A stretch of 13,802 nt of DNA, from the NCBI RefSeq assembly GCF_949296715.1, contig NZ_CASFQD010000058.1, positions 1-13,802 on the forward strand, given 5' to 3'. Below, piece by piece: positions 12,554 to 13,802 of this stretch. Both the position numbers and the translations under genes were made by a program. The stretch's first letter is position 1, and each line of letters starts with the position of its first letter. Below the pieces are notes generated by a model, which was given only the letters and a program-made list of their open reading frames with translations, was not told the origin of the DNA and made no database searches. Source of the stretch: an uncultured Alistipes sp. (GTDB lineage Bacteria > Bacteroidota > Bacteroidia > Bacteroidales > Rikenellaceae).

Positions 12554-13802
<1,249 letters not shown>

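Overview
The window looks like a chromosomal segment of a GC-rich member of the Bacteroidetes, most like Alistipes or a related Rikenellaceae genus. Five gene or tRNA starts carry an exact TAnnTTTG -7 element, which is the Bacteroidetes housekeeping promoter. Shine-Dalgarno sequences are mostly absent. The protein set also fits: a LytS/LytTR pair, a stand-alone HSDR_N protein, a GH2-like secreted protein and a DEAD-box helicase with an RGG tail. The genus is an inference from composition and protein style, not from a search.

Layout, left to right. Positions 1-245 have no gene but hold a truncated 16-bp repeat at the edge and a strong hairpin. On the minus strand follow manA (246-1211) and a ROK sugar kinase (1323-2438), probably one transcript read kinase then manA. 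A minus-strand tRNA-Lys(CUU) lies at 2518-2590, with a clear promoter upstream and a terminator that abuts the kinase promoter. A 317-bp gap follows that holds six degenerate 22-bp tandem repeats and a perfect 11-bp duplication reaching into the stop codon of the next gene. That gene (2908-4218, minus) is a secreted GH2-like protein that seems to lack both catalytic glutamates. Divergent from it is a small PD-(D/E)XK protein of the HSDR_N type (4268-4723, plus).

A two-component pair on the minus strand comes next: a four-helix LytS-type histidine kinase (5478-6542) overlapping a LytTR response regulator (4742-5485) by 8 bp. A secreted protein with the two GxxH motifs of the TIKI/TraB superfamily (6619-7404) and a long-chain acyl-CoA synthetase-like enzyme (7501-9201) follow, also minus. 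The acyl-phosphate glycerol-3-phosphate acyltransferase plsY (9325-10026, minus) is divergent from a plus-strand operon: a YitT-type membrane protein, the tRNA methylthiotransferase miaB, and a DEAD-box RNA helicase that runs off the right end.

Functionally this is mostly core metabolism: hexose phosphorylation and mannose-6-phosphate interconversion, fatty-acid activation and phospholipid acylation, tRNA modification and RNA remodelling. There is no sign of a phage, transposon, CRISPR array or dedicated defence cluster. The most unusual features are the 22-bp repeat array, the catalytically degenerate GH2 protein, the TIKI-like protein of unknown role, and the histidine kinase whose promoter lies so close to its ATG that the mRNA may be leaderless.
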